From the NCBI RefSeq assembly GCF_014268805.2, contig NZ_JABWRF020000001.1, forward strand, positions 1,054,001 to 1,118,000: a stretch of DNA of 64,000 nucleotides, given 5' to 3'. Below, piece by piece: positions 37,701 through 45,848 of this stretch. The translations under genes were made by a program, and so were the position numbers. Each line of letters starts with the position of its first letter. Position 1 is the stretch's first letter. The notes below the pieces were generated by a model, which made no database searches, was not told the DNA's origin, and worked only from the letters and a program-made list of their open reading frames with translations. Source of the DNA: Pseudomonas farsensis (GTDB lineage Bacteria > Pseudomonadota > Gammaproteobacteria > Pseudomonadales > Pseudomonadaceae).

Positions 37701-37806
37701 TGGGGCCGCTTTGCGGCCCTTTCGCGACACAAGGCCGCTCCTGCAAGGAGGCCTCGATCGCCTGTAGGAGCGGCCTTGTGTCGCGAAAGGGCTGCGGAGC
37801 AGCCCC
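37701..37806. repeat. REP-type inverted repeats (two opposed halves)
   Basis: GGGGCCGCTTTGCGGCCC with TTTCGCGACACAAGGCCGCTCCTGCA, then TGTAGGAGCGGCCTTGTGTCGC with AAAGGGCTGCGGAGCAGCCCC. Lies between convergent genes. Confidence 0.87.
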
Positions 37807-37816
37807 ATTGGCCAGG

Positions 37817-38428
37817 TCAGGCTGCCTCTGGCTCGCAGCCCTTCAATACCAGGCGGATGATGGTCTCGGCCGCCGCTTCGTAATCACTGTCGGCAAGCTT
37901 GGCCTTGCCGGTAATCACTGCAATCTGCCAGTCGAAATCGGCGTAGGTCTGGGTCGCCGCCCAGATGCTGAACATCAGGTGGTGCGGGTCGACATGGGCG
38001 ATCTGCCCGCGCTCGATCCAGCGCTGGATGCACTCGATGTTATGCCGGGCCTGCTCGTTGAGCTGCTCGACCTGGCTGGACGACAGGTGCGGCGCGCCGT
38101 GCATGATCTCGCTGGCGAACACCTTGGAGGCATGCGGCAGGTCGCGGGAGATGCGGATTTTGGAGCGGATGTAGGCGCTCAGCACTTCCTTGGGGTCGCC
38201 ATCGGCGTTGAACGGCGTGGAAGCCTGCATGATCGGCGCAATGATGCTCTCAAGCACCTCGCGATACAGGTTGTCCTTGGACTTGAAGTAGTAATACACG
38301 TTCGGCTTGGGCAAACCCGCCTTGGCCGCAATATCACTGGTTTTGGTGGCGGCGAAGCCCTTGTCGGCGAATTCTTCACTGGCCGCGCGCAGGATCAGTT
38401 CCTTGTTGCGCTCGCGAATGGTGCTCAT
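37817..38428 (-). CDS. TetR-family regulator, RutR-like
   Basis: 203 residues from the ATG at 38428. N-terminal helix-turn-helix (about 8-54; [26 protein letters not shown]) and a C-terminal YcdC/RutR-type ligand domain ([34 protein letters not shown]). E. coli RutR senses uracil/thymine and controls pyrimidine and purine use, consistent with the surrounding purine genes. Its targets here are not known. The open extension to 38572 is rejected because it overlaps the divergent promoter area. Confidence 0.88.
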   Translation of the reverse strand: MSTIRERNKELILRAASEEFADKGFAATKTSDIAAKAGLPKPNVYYYFKSKDNLYREVLESIIAPIMQASTPFNADGDPKEVLSAYIRSKIRISRDLPHASKVFASEIMHGAPHLSSSQVEQLNEQARHNIECIQRWIERGQIAHVDPHHLMFSIWAATQTYADFDWQIAVITGKAKLADSDYEAAAETIIRLVLKGCEPEAA

Positions 38429-38562
38429 TGTCAGGGGTCTTCCTCGTGTCTGGCCCCCTGCATACGGGGTCCGGCATGGTAGCACCCGCCCGGACGGGCG
38501 CTCAAGGCAGCGTCTTTGGGCTAGAATTGCGCCCATTCGACTCTCTCTGGATGCAAACGAAC

Positions 38563-39477
38563 ATGGCAGCAAGCAGCTTACTGGTACTGATCGACGATAT
38601 CGCCACGGTGCTCGACGATGTTTCGTTGATGACCAAGGTGGCCGCGAAGAAGACCGCAGGGGTGCTTGGCGACGACCTGGCGCTCAATGCCCAACAGGTT
38701 ACCGGGGTGCGCGCAGAGCGGGAAATCCCGGTGGTGTGGGCGGTGGCCAAGGGCTCGCTGCTGAACAAGGCGATCCTGGTGCCCGCAGCGCTGTTGATCA
38801 GCGCGTTCATCCCTTGGGCGGTAACGCCATTGCTGATGGTCGGCGGTGCCTACCTGTGCTTTGAAGGTTTCGAAAAGCTTGCGCACAAGTTTCTGCACAA
38901 AAAGGACGATGACGCCGCCCAGCATGAGGCGCGCAAACAGGCGTTGGCCGACGCCAAGGTCGACCTGGTGGCGCTCGAGAAGGACAAGATCAAGGGCGCG
39001 GTGCGTACCGACTTCATTCTTTCGGCAGAAATCATCGCCATTACCCTGGGCACGGTCGCCGATGCCCCGCTGACCCAGCAGATCATCGTGCTGTCGGGCA
39101 TTGCGGTGGTGATGACCATCGGCGTGTATGGGCTGGTAGCCGGTATCGTCAAGCTCGACGACCTTGGCCTGTGGATGACGCAGAAGGCCTCGAAGCTGAG
39201 CCGCAGCATCGGCAACGGCATCCTGCATGCGGCGCCGTACATGATGAAGACGCTGTCGGTAGTGGGCACTGCGGCGATGTTCCTGGTCGGTGGCGGCATT
39301 CTGGTGCACGGCATCGCGCCGCTGCATCACGCCATTGAAGCGTTCGCCGATGGCCGGGGTGGGGCGATGACCGGGGCGCTGCTCAATGGCGTGGCCGGGG
39401 TGATTGCGGGGGCTGTGGTGCTGGCGGTGGTTACAGTGGCTGGCAAGCTATGGAAGGCGCTGCGACCTGGCGCCTGA
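38563..39477 (+). CDS. DUF808 (YedI-like) membrane protein
   Basis: 304 residues. N-terminus [20 protein letters not shown] and [20 protein letters not shown] are the DUF808 signature; multiple membrane segments follow (about 75-105, 165-200, 225-300). Inner membrane protein of unknown function. The ATG at 38563 is preferred; the longer frame overlaps the divergent regulator region. Confidence 0.88.
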   Translation: MAASSLLVLIDDIATVLDDVSLMTKVAAKKTAGVLGDDLALNAQQVTGVRAEREIPVVWAVAKGSLLNKAILVPAALLISAFIPWAVTPLLMVGGAYLCFEGFEKLAHKFLHKKDDDAAQHEARKQALADAKVDLVALEKDKIKGAVRTDFILSAEIIAITLGTVADAPLTQQIIVLSGIAVVMTIGVYGLVAGIVKLDDLGLWMTQKASKLSRSIGNGILHAAPYMMKTLSVVGTAAMFLVGGGILVHGIAPLHHAIEAFADGRGGAMTGALLNGVAGVIAGAVVLAVVTVAGKLWKALRPGA

Positions 39478-39489
39478 CGCCCTCGCGGT

Positions 39490-39607
39490 ATGTAGGCGCG
39501 GCCTTGGGCCGCGAAGGGGGGGCGTAAGCGCCGCCAAGATTTGCGCTTCAAGCTGATATCGCTGGGGCCGCTCTGCGGCCCTTTCGCGACACAAGGCCGC
39601 TCCTACA
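39490..39607. repeat. REP-type inverted repeat (variant)
   Basis: Left arm TGTAGGCGCGGCCTTGGGCC is diverged; right arm TTTCGCGACACAAGGCCGCT is standard, with GGGGCCGCTCTGCGGCCC inside. Lies between convergent genes and may terminate both. Confidence 0.8.
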
Positions 39608-39625
39608 CAAGGGCGGCGGTTGTGC

Positions 39626-40408
39626 TTAGAAGTGCACTTTCACCAGGAAACTCATGGTGTTCTGGTCGGTGGTGAACGCGTCGCTGTCTTTGATGCCGTA
39701 CTTGTTCTTCCAGTAGTCGTATTCCACACCCACGTACAACTGCTTCTCGCCCAGGTGCAATGCCTTGCCCAGGTCATATTTGATCTGCGGGTTGAAGTGC
39801 AGGTTGGCCTGGTAAGTGCCACGGCGGTTCTCGTCGTTGTCCACCACCCAGTCCATGAAACCGTCGATGAGGATGTCGGACGAACCGACCGGCACGGTGT
39901 ACGACCACACCGGGGTGATCTGCCAGACGTTGTCGCCGGCGCGGCTGCCGTCGGTGGTGCGCTGGTAGAAGTTCAACTGGAAATAGTCGAAACCAGGGAT
40001 CGCCAGGTCGAAACCTGGGCCAATCAGGTAAGACTCGGTATCACCCTCGCCAAACTCGTAGGTCATTGCCAACAGCACGTCCTTGACCGGGCCGAATTCG
40101 ATCTTCTGGTCGAAGATCTTGCCGAACGACAGGCGTGGGCTGAATTCGCCGTAGTAGGTGTTCGGGCCGTTGCCGGCGTCTTTCTTGCCCTGGTAGAAGA
40201 TCTTGTCGACGAACAGGAAGTTGTCGCCGTATTTCCAAGCGTCGGCGTGCTCGAAGGTCACGGTCTGCTGGATGGCCGGGTTGACCTTGAAGTTCTTGCC
40301 CCACAGGTAGGTCAGGCTGTTGTTCTGCCACTGCAGCAGGTCATCGGCCTGGGCAGCGCCACAGGCCAGCAGGCCGCCGGCGAGGATAAGGCTGTTGGTG
40401 ATACGCAT
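39626..40408 (-). CDS. Nucleoside-specific channel-forming Tsx-like outer membrane protein (copy 1)
   Basis: 260 residues: signal peptide (1-21), then a beta-barrel rich in aromatic residues ending in Phe (FLVKVHF), the outer-membrane assembly signal. LLQWQNNSLTYLWGKNFKVN, YYGEFSPRLSFGK and VWSYTVPVGSSDILIDGFMD are typical of Tsx, which lets nucleosides and related bases diffuse in. A tandem paralogue lies 339 bases upstream. AGGGAG ribosome site. Likely the outer-membrane entry for the purine pathway. Confidence 0.92.
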   Translation of the reverse strand: MRITNSLILAGGLLACGAAQADDLLQWQNNSLTYLWGKNFKVNPAIQQTVTFEHADAWKYGDNFLFVDKIFYQGKKDAGNGPNTYYGEFSPRLSFGKIFDQKIEFGPVKDVLLAMTYEFGEGDTESYLIGPGFDLAIPGFDYFQLNFYQRTTDGSRAGDNVWQITPVWSYTVPVGSSDILIDGFMDWVVDNDENRRGTYQANLHFNPQIKYDLGKALHLGEKQLYVGVEYDYWKNKYGIKDSDAFTTDQNTMSFLVKVHF

Positions 40409-40747
40409 GTTTCGCTCCCTTGAGTTGGATCTGTTGTCAGCGCTCGAGCGCTGTTTTTGTCTTTTGAGTCAGCTTTTTTCGATTGGCCACAGCTGTTTGG
40501 CAAGCGTTGCGCGGGCCTCTTTCCGGGCCTGCTGCAACGGTCCTGCTCGACGGCTTTCTGAACGGATGAAAATGGCTATTTCAGGCTGGCAACACGTTGG
40601 CCGACTGCCTGTTTTTATTGACCGGGCAGTCAGTAAACGCGGGCAGGTTCCGTCCTGCCCCGATCGAGGGGGCGCGCAGATTACTCACTTGCGCGCCGGG
40701 CCTCAAGTGCTCCGTCCTGGAGCGGGGTATTTCGGGCTTGCGATGCT
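40409..40747. other. Spacer between the two Tsx-like genes
   Basis: 339 bases without a gene. Contains a perfect palindrome CAGCGCTCGAGCGCTG (40438-40453), 30 bases from the copy 1 start. A GC-rich block (40640-40740) with several short inverted repeats (for example GGGGCGCGCAG / TGCGCGCC, CTCCGTCCTGGAG) may end the copy 2 transcript. Confidence 0.55.
40438..40453. promoter_or_regulatory. Perfect 16-base palindrome in the tsx copy 1 leader
   Basis: CAGCGCTCGAGCGCTG, followed on the plus strand by five T. No plus-strand gene precedes it, so it is less likely a terminator than an operator or RNA hairpin in the 5' leader of the minus-strand gene. Confidence 0.4.
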
Positions 40748-41533
40748 TCAAAAATGCACTTTCACCAAGGCACTGGCGACGCTCTGGTTGCTTTGCAGGC
40801 TGCCACGGCTGTCGATGCCGTACTTGTCCTTCCAGTAGCTGTACTCAAAGCCCACATACAGCTGCTTGGCGCCGATGTTCAGCGCCTTGCCCAGGTCGTA
40901 TTTGACCTGCGGGTTGAAGTGCAGGTTGGCGTGATAGGTGCCCCGGCGGTTCTGGTCGTTGTCGGTCACCCAGTCCATGTAGCCGTCGATGAGAATGTCC
41001 GACTTGCCCACCGGCACCGTATACGACCAGGCCGGGGTGATTTGCCAGACATTGTCGCCAGGGCGCGCGCCTTCGGTGTTGCGCAGGTAGAAGTTCAGGG
41101 TGAAATAGTTGAAGCCGGGCACGCTCAGGTCGAAACCCGGGCCGATCAGGTAGGCCTCGTTGTCGCCTTCGCCGCGCTCGTAGGTCATCGCCAGCAGCAC
41201 ATCCTTGACCGGGCCGAAAGCGAACTTACGGTCGAAGATCTTGCCCAGCGACAGGCGCGGGCTGAACTCGCCGTAATAGGTGGTCACGCCTTTGCCTGGG
41301 TCGGCCTTGCCGTTGTAGAAAATCTTGTCGATGAACAGGAACGTGTCACCGTACTTCCACTTGTTGGCGTGTTCGAAGGTGATGGTTTGCTGGATGTCGG
41401 GGTTGACCTTGAAGTCCTTGCCGTACAGGTACGTCAGGCTTTCGCCGTGCCACTGCAGCCATTCACCGGCATGCGAGGGGAGGGTGGCCAGCAGGCTGCT
41501 GCCCAGAACGAAAGACGTTGTCATACGCTTCAT
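40748..41533 (-). CDS. Nucleoside-specific channel-forming Tsx-like outer membrane protein (copy 2)
   Basis: 261 residues, closely similar to copy 1 along its length (for example WLQWHGESLTYLYGKDFKVN, DILIDGYMDW, LVKVHF at the end). Signal peptide 1-22. Tandem duplication in the same orientation. Differences in loops such as DPGKGVTTYY versus DAGNGPNTYY could change substrate choice. It follows the urate/xanthine-type permease gene on the same strand by 101 bases, so the permease and this porin may be co-transcribed. Confidence 0.92.
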   Translation of the reverse strand: MKRMTTSFVLGSSLLATLPSHAGEWLQWHGESLTYLYGKDFKVNPDIQQTITFEHANKWKYGDTFLFIDKIFYNGKADPGKGVTTYYGEFSPRLSLGKIFDRKFAFGPVKDVLLAMTYERGEGDNEAYLIGPGFDLSVPGFNYFTLNFYLRNTEGARPGDNVWQITPAWSYTVPVGKSDILIDGYMDWVTDNDQNRRGTYHANLHFNPQVKYDLGKALNIGAKQLYVGFEYSYWKDKYGIDSRGSLQSNQSVASALVKVHF

Positions 41534-41634
41534 GTGATGAGTCCCTGCTTATTGTTTTTGTGCGTTGGGCCTTTTGCGGGGCGCAGCCACCCCCACGCGG
41601 TCAGGCGTGCGGGCGGTTTACGCGGCAAAGGGCG

Positions 41635-42990
41635 TCAGTGCTGGTGACAGGCGTCGTTGTGGGCCGCGCGGCCGGCGCCGCCAAGAATGTTGAACAGCAC
41701 GTTCAACACCAAGGCGCTGAGGGTCGCCATGGCGATGCCGCTGTGGGTGATCGGCTCCATCCACTGCGGCATCTGCGCGAAGAAGTCCGGGCGCACCACC
41801 GGAATCAAGCCAAAGCCCACGCTCACCGCCACCAGCAGCTGGTTGCGCCGGTCGCTGATGTCGGCCTCCTGGAGGATCTTGATGCCGGTGGCGGTGACCA
41901 TGCCGAACATGGCGATGGAAGCCCCGCCCAGCACGGCCGGTGGGATGGAGGCAATCAGGTAGGCGGCCTTGGGCAGCAGGCTGAGCAGAATCAGCAGGGC
42001 GCCGGCAACCACAGTGACGTAGCGGCAGCGCACCCCGGTCATCTGCACCAGCCCGATGTTCTGGGCGAAGGAGGAGTGGGTGAAGGTGTTGAAGAAGCCG
42101 GCCACGAACGAGGCACCGGCATCGCACAGCAGGCCACGGCGCAGCATGCCAGGGGTGACTTCACGGTCGGTGACCTTGCCCAGGGCCAGGAACATGCCGG
42201 TGGACTCGACGAAGATGATCACCACCACCAGGCACATCGACAGGATCGGCGCCAGGCTGAAGGTCGGCATACCGAAGTGCAGCGGGGTCACCACCTGCAG
42301 CCAGGGCGCCTGCGCAAGGCCCGACAGGTCGACCATGCCGATCGAGCCTGCCAGCACGTAGCCCAGGCCCATGCCCAGCAACACCGAGACATTGACCCAG
42401 AAGCCGCGCATGAAGCGGTTGATCAGCAGAATCACCGCCAGTACCAGGCCTGCGACCATCAGGTATATCGGCGAGCCGAAGGTTTGTGCCTCGTGCCCGC
42501 CACCGGCCCAGTTGACGGCAACCGGGAACAGCGAAAGGCCAATCGAGGTAATCACGGTGCCGGTGACCAGTGGCGGGAAGAAACGCACCACTTTGGACAT
42601 GAACGGTGCGATCAGCATGCCGAAGAAGCCGGCCGCAATGGTCGCGCCAAAGATGCCCTGCAGGCCAACGCCGGGCATGCCGGCCATGGCTACCATGCTG
42701 CCAACGGCCGCGAAGCTGGCGCCCATCATCACCGGCATGCGGATGCCGACCGCACCGATGCCGAAGGATTGCACCAAGGTGGCGACGCCCGCGACCAGCA
42801 GGTCGGCGTTGATCAGAAAGGCGACTTCTTCGCGGGAAAGGCCCGCGGCCTGGCCGATGATCAGCGGCACGGCAATGGCGCCGCCGTACATCAGCAGAAC
42901 ATGTTGCAGGCCTACCAGAAACAGTTGGAACAGGGGCAGGGGCTGTCGCGGCGGCGCAACCGGAATGTACGCCTTGGGTGACTCGGACAT
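41635..42990 (-). CDS. NCS2-family xanthine/urate permease
   Basis: 451 residues, fourteen predicted membrane segments. NCS2 motif QNIGLVQMTGVRCRYVTVVAG-type sequence (about 305-324) and the acidic FVESTGMFLALGKVTDREVT (about 260-279) are clear. N-terminal PPRQPLPLFQLFLVGLQHVL is the normal entry helix. Imports xanthine or uric acid with protons. Placed beside puuD, so urate is the best guess. Ribosome site GAGGTG. Confidence 0.9.
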   Translation of the reverse strand: MSESPKAYIPVAPPRQPLPLFQLFLVGLQHVLLMYGGAIAVPLIIGQAAGLSREEVAFLINADLLVAGVATLVQSFGIGAVGIRMPVMMGASFAAVGSMVAMAGMPGVGLQGIFGATIAAGFFGMLIAPFMSKVVRFFPPLVTGTVITSIGLSLFPVAVNWAGGGHEAQTFGSPIYLMVAGLVLAVILLINRFMRGFWVNVSVLLGMGLGYVLAGSIGMVDLSGLAQAPWLQVVTPLHFGMPTFSLAPILSMCLVVVIIFVESTGMFLALGKVTDREVTPGMLRRGLLCDAGASFVAGFFNTFTHSSFAQNIGLVQMTGVRCRYVTVVAGALLILLSLLPKAAYLIASIPPAVLGGASIAMFGMVTATGIKILQEADISDRRNQLLVAVSVGFGLIPVVRPDFFAQMPQWMEPITHSGIAMATLSALVLNVLFNILGGAGRAAHNDACHQH

Positions 42991-43318
42991 GCAGCACCTC
43001 GAGTTTTGTTTTTATTCTCGGATCCAAGCGGCAAGCTTCAGGCGCCAGGCTTCGATGGGAAGCCTGTGGTGCGCGCCTGAAGCCTGGGCTCGATGCTTGC
43101 TTGTTGCTTAGGCTCTGTCTGAAATGTATCTGCACTCGCCCATACTGCGTTGAAACGGGGCTCGGAATGCTCATGTACTCCAGTACACTCCGCTTCCTCG
43201 CCCCGTTTCGCCTTGTCTGGCCTTCGCGCAGACACATTTCAGACAGACCCTAGAGCTTGCGGGCATTTCGCGGGGCAAGCCCGCTCCTACAGAAAGCGGG
43301 CTTGGCCGACGGGCGTGG
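42991..43318. other. Intergenic region holding a MITE-like element
   Basis: 328 bases between puuD and the permease gene. Positions 43020-43095 hold an inverted repeat (CAAGCTTCAGGCGCCAGGCTTC / GGCGCGCCTGAAGCCTGGGCT area). The rest is the MITE-like element and half a REP sequence (GGGGCAAGCCCGCTCCTACA, 43274). Confidence 0.6.
43108..43253. mobile_element. Short non-autonomous element with terminal inverted repeats (MITE-like)
   Basis: About 146 bases. Ends are inverted copies: left TAGGCTCTGTCTGAAATGTA, right TACACATTTC-like GACACATTTCAGACAGACCCTA. Inside, a second pair AAACGGGGC / GCCCCGTTT encloses GTACTCCAGTAC. No reading frame; all features point to a small folded mobile element moved by a transposase from elsewhere. 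The parental insertion sequence is not in the window. Confidence 0.65.
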
Positions 43319-44635
43319 TCAGTTGACCTGGGCGCCTTTGGCGATCCAGTCGCCGACCAGCTTGCGTTCCTCGACAGTCATCTGGGTGATGTTGCCCAGC
43401 GGCATGATCTGGCTGGCCACGGCCTGGGCCTGGATGCGTGCGGCCTGGGCCTGGATCTGCTGCGGGGTGTCGAACATCACGCCGCCCGGCGCTGCGCTGA
43501 ACAGTGGGCTGGTGGGTTTTGACGAGTGGCACACCGTGCAGCGTTCCTGGATCACATTGTGGATCTTGTCAAAGCCTGCGCTGGCTACCGGAGCGCTGGC
43601 CTGGGCTGGCGGCTCGGGCTGCGTGGCAGGTTTGGCCGCTTCCTCGGCGCGCAGTTCGGCGGCGGTCTTGCCGCCGACGGCGGTGGCCGGCAGGGGCTGG
43701 TACTCGACCTTGGCGGCGGCCTGTTCGGGGGCGGTTGGCAGCGGCTTGGGGCCGGTGACATAGGCCAGGCAGATCATCGCCAGGGCACCGACTGGCAGGG
43801 TCCAGGCGTACTTGTTGCTGTCGTGGCGGGTGTTGAAGTAGTGGCGGATCAATACCGCCGCTACCGCAATGCCAGCCAGGATCAGCCAGTTGTACTGGCT
43901 ACCGTAGGTGCTCGGGAAATGGTTGCTGATCATGATGAACAGCACCGGCAGGGTGAAGTAGTTGTTGTGGCGCGAGCGCAGCAGCCCTTTGGCCGGCAGC
44001 AGCGGGTCCGGGGTCTGGTTGTTCTCGATTGCCGCCACCAGTTGGCGCTGCGCCGGCATGATGATGCGGAACACGTTGCCGACCATGATGGTGCCGATGA
44101 TCGCGCCGGTATGCAGGTAGGCGCCACGGCCGCTGAACACCAGGCTGAAACCCCAGCATGCGGCGATGATCAGCACGAACAGCACGGCGCCGAGCAGTGC
44201 CGGGCGCTTGCCCAGGGGCGAGTCGCAGAGCAGGTCGTAGATGAACCAGCCGGCGATCAACGAGCCAATACCAATGGCCACGCCTTCGGCACCGCTCAGG
44301 GTGCTGCCGGGGGCGAGCAGGTACAGGGTCGGATTCCAGTAGAACACCACGCACAGCAGGGCGATCCCGGACATCCAGGTGAAGTAGGCTTCCCATTTGA
44401 ACCAGTGCAGGTTCTCGGGCATTTTCGGTGGAGCGAGCTTGTATTTCTCCAGGTGGTAGATACCACCGCCGTGGATGGCCCAGAGATCACCCGACAACCC
44501 ATCGCGCGGGTTGCTGCGGTTCAGGTGGTTCTCCAGCCAGACGAAGTAGAACGATGCGCCGATCCAGGCGACACCAGTGATCATGTGAACCCAGCGAATG
44601 CTCAGGTTCAGCCATTCGTGAAGGTGTGCTTCCAC
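43319..44635 (-). CDS. puuD: Urate hydroxylase PuuD (membrane-bound, cytochrome c fused)
   Basis: 438 residues, GTG start with AGAGGT upstream. N-terminal integral membrane domain of about eight segments (HEWLNLSIRWVHMITGVAWIG, GSLIAGWFIYDLL) and a C-terminal cytochrome c domain with CTVCH (Cys366, Cys369, His370) and probable axial Met411 (IMPLGN). Oxidises urate to 5-hydroxyisourate, passing electrons to the respiratory chain instead of making peroxide. Heme attachment needs the ccm operon at 8353-15257. Confidence 0.93.
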   Translation of the reverse strand: MEAHLHEWLNLSIRWVHMITGVAWIGASFYFVWLENHLNRSNPRDGLSGDLWAIHGGGIYHLEKYKLAPPKMPENLHWFKWEAYFTWMSGIALLCVVFYWNPTLYLLAPGSTLSGAEGVAIGIGSLIAGWFIYDLLCDSPLGKRPALLGAVLFVLIIAACWGFSLVFSGRGAYLHTGAIIGTIMVGNVFRIIMPAQRQLVAAIENNQTPDPLLPAKGLLRSRHNNYFTLPVLFIMISNHFPSTYGSQYNWLILAGIAVAAVLIRHYFNTRHDSNKYAWTLPVGALAMICLAYVTGPKPLPTAPEQAAAKVEYQPLPATAVGGKTAAELRAEEAAKPATQPEPPAQASAPVASAGFDKIHNVIQERCTVCHSSKPTSPLFSAAPGGVMFDTPQQIQAQAARIQAQAVASQIMPLGNITQMTVEERKLVGDWIAKGAQVN

Positions 44636-44766
44636 AGTATGTACCTCTTGCCGGGCACCCGTTCAGGCATTGCAGGCAGGCGTGCGCGCAACTACAGGGC
44701 AGCGAACAGTCTGACCTGGCCGCTGCTGCAAACCGTGCTTGCCGCCTCTGGATGACCGACCTTCTC

Positions 44767-45270
44767 TTATTGGTGGGGATTGAGGATCAACATCTGTTCC
44801 TCGGGGAAGTAATGCTCATCGCAGTTGTTGCCAGAACCACTGCGATCAACCACCAGGAAGTCATCCCGCTTTTCGATCGTCAGCACCGGGTGGTGCCAGA
44901 CGCCGCGATGGTAATTGATGCCCTGCCTGCCGTTACTGCGGAAGGCTCGGACCAAACCTGATACAGGTGCATCGCCAAGTGGCGCGACCACGATCAGAAA
45001 GGGGTTGCCGAGCAGCGGAATGAAAGCCTGGCTGCCCAGCGGATGGCGTTCAAGCATGCGTACTGTCAGCGGCATGTCCAACGCGTCGGCGCGGAAGATG
45101 CTGATGATCGCCTTGTCTTCAGGCTCGGCGGTTTCGACCGTGGCGAGCTTGTGAAAGCGCATGGTCGAGCCGTTGTTGATCATGAAGTGGTCGCTGCCAT
45201 CGGTTTCGATCACGTCACCGAACGGGGCGAAAGCTTCTTTGGTCAGGGGCTCGATCATCAGGGTGCGCAT
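44767..45270 (-). CDS. allA: Ureidoglycolate lyase
   Basis: 167 residues. Splits (S)-ureidoglycolate to glyoxylate and urea. MRTLMIEPLTKEAFAPFGDV at the start and the cupin-like core ERHPLGSQAFIPL, KQGINYHRGVWHHPVL-type segment (RQGINYHRGVWHHP, about 112-125) are the family hallmarks. In related genomes alc lies between this gene and uraD; here only 62 bases separate them. Confidence 0.94.
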   Translation of the reverse strand: MRTLMIEPLTKEAFAPFGDVIETDGSDHFMINNGSTMRFHKLATVETAEPEDKAIISIFRADALDMPLTVRMLERHPLGSQAFIPLLGNPFLIVVAPLGDAPVSGLVRAFRSNGRQGINYHRGVWHHPVLTIEKRDDFLVVDRSGSGNNCDEHYFPEEQMLILNPHQ

Positions 45271-45332
45271 GGGGTTATCTCTTCTATGTTCGTTGTTTTT
45301 CTGGTTTGGGTCGGGGCGAGGTGGCCTGGACC

Positions 45333-45848
45333 TTACAGCTGCAGCAGGCGGAACAGCGCGATCAGGTTGATCTGCGCCAGGGCTTCCTTGAATTCGGCAT
45401 CCTGGTCGTTATGGATGCGCTTTTCGAAGGCGGCAAGGATCTGATGCCGGTTGCTGCCCTTGACCGCCATGATGAACGGGAAGCGGAACTTGGCCTTGTA
45501 GCTGTCGTTGAGCTCGGTGAAGCGGGCGAATTCTTCGGCGGTGCACTGATGGATGCCGGCGCCGGCCTGCTCGTTGGTGCTCGATTCGGTCAGCTCGCCC
45601 TGTACCGCCGCTTTGCCGGCGAGGTCCGGGTGGGCGTTGATCAACGCCAATTGCTCGGCTTGGCTTGCGCTGAGCAGGATGTCGCTCATGCGCTGGTGCA
45701 GTACCTCGATTTCGTCCAGTTCGGCCAGTTGCCCCAGGTCATAGGCTTTTTCGGCAACCCACGGCGAATGCTCGTAGATGTCGGCAAAGGCCTCGACGAA
45801 GGCGGCGCGGTCGAGGGTGGAAGGCTTGAGGGTCTTGAAGGCGGTCAT
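45333..45848 (-). CDS. uraD: OHCU decarboxylase
   Basis: 171 residues from the ATG at 45848. Decarboxylates 2-oxo-4-hydroxy-4-carboxy-5-ureidoimidazoline to (S)-allantoin. LNHAHPDLAGK-type motif INAHPDLAGKAAVQGEL (about 92-108) contains the catalytic His; SSTNEQAGAG and NDSYKAKFRFPFIMAVKG are also typical. The start overlaps the puuE stop by one base. Longer frame upstream is a shadow of puuE. Confidence 0.95.
   Translation of the reverse strand: MTAFKTLKPSTLDRAAFVEAFADIYEHSPWVAEKAYDLGQLAELDEIEVLHQRMSDILLSASQAEQLALINAHPDLAGKAAVQGELTESSTNEQAGAGIHQCTAEEFARFTELNDSYKAKFRFPFIMAVKGSNRHQILAAFEKRIHNDQDAEFKEALAQINLIALFRLLQL

Noticed and set aside
41518..42981. Long plus-strand frame opposite the xanthine/urate permease
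   Set aside because: His/Gln/Asp-rich shadow of the permease on the other strand; no ribosome site or domain.
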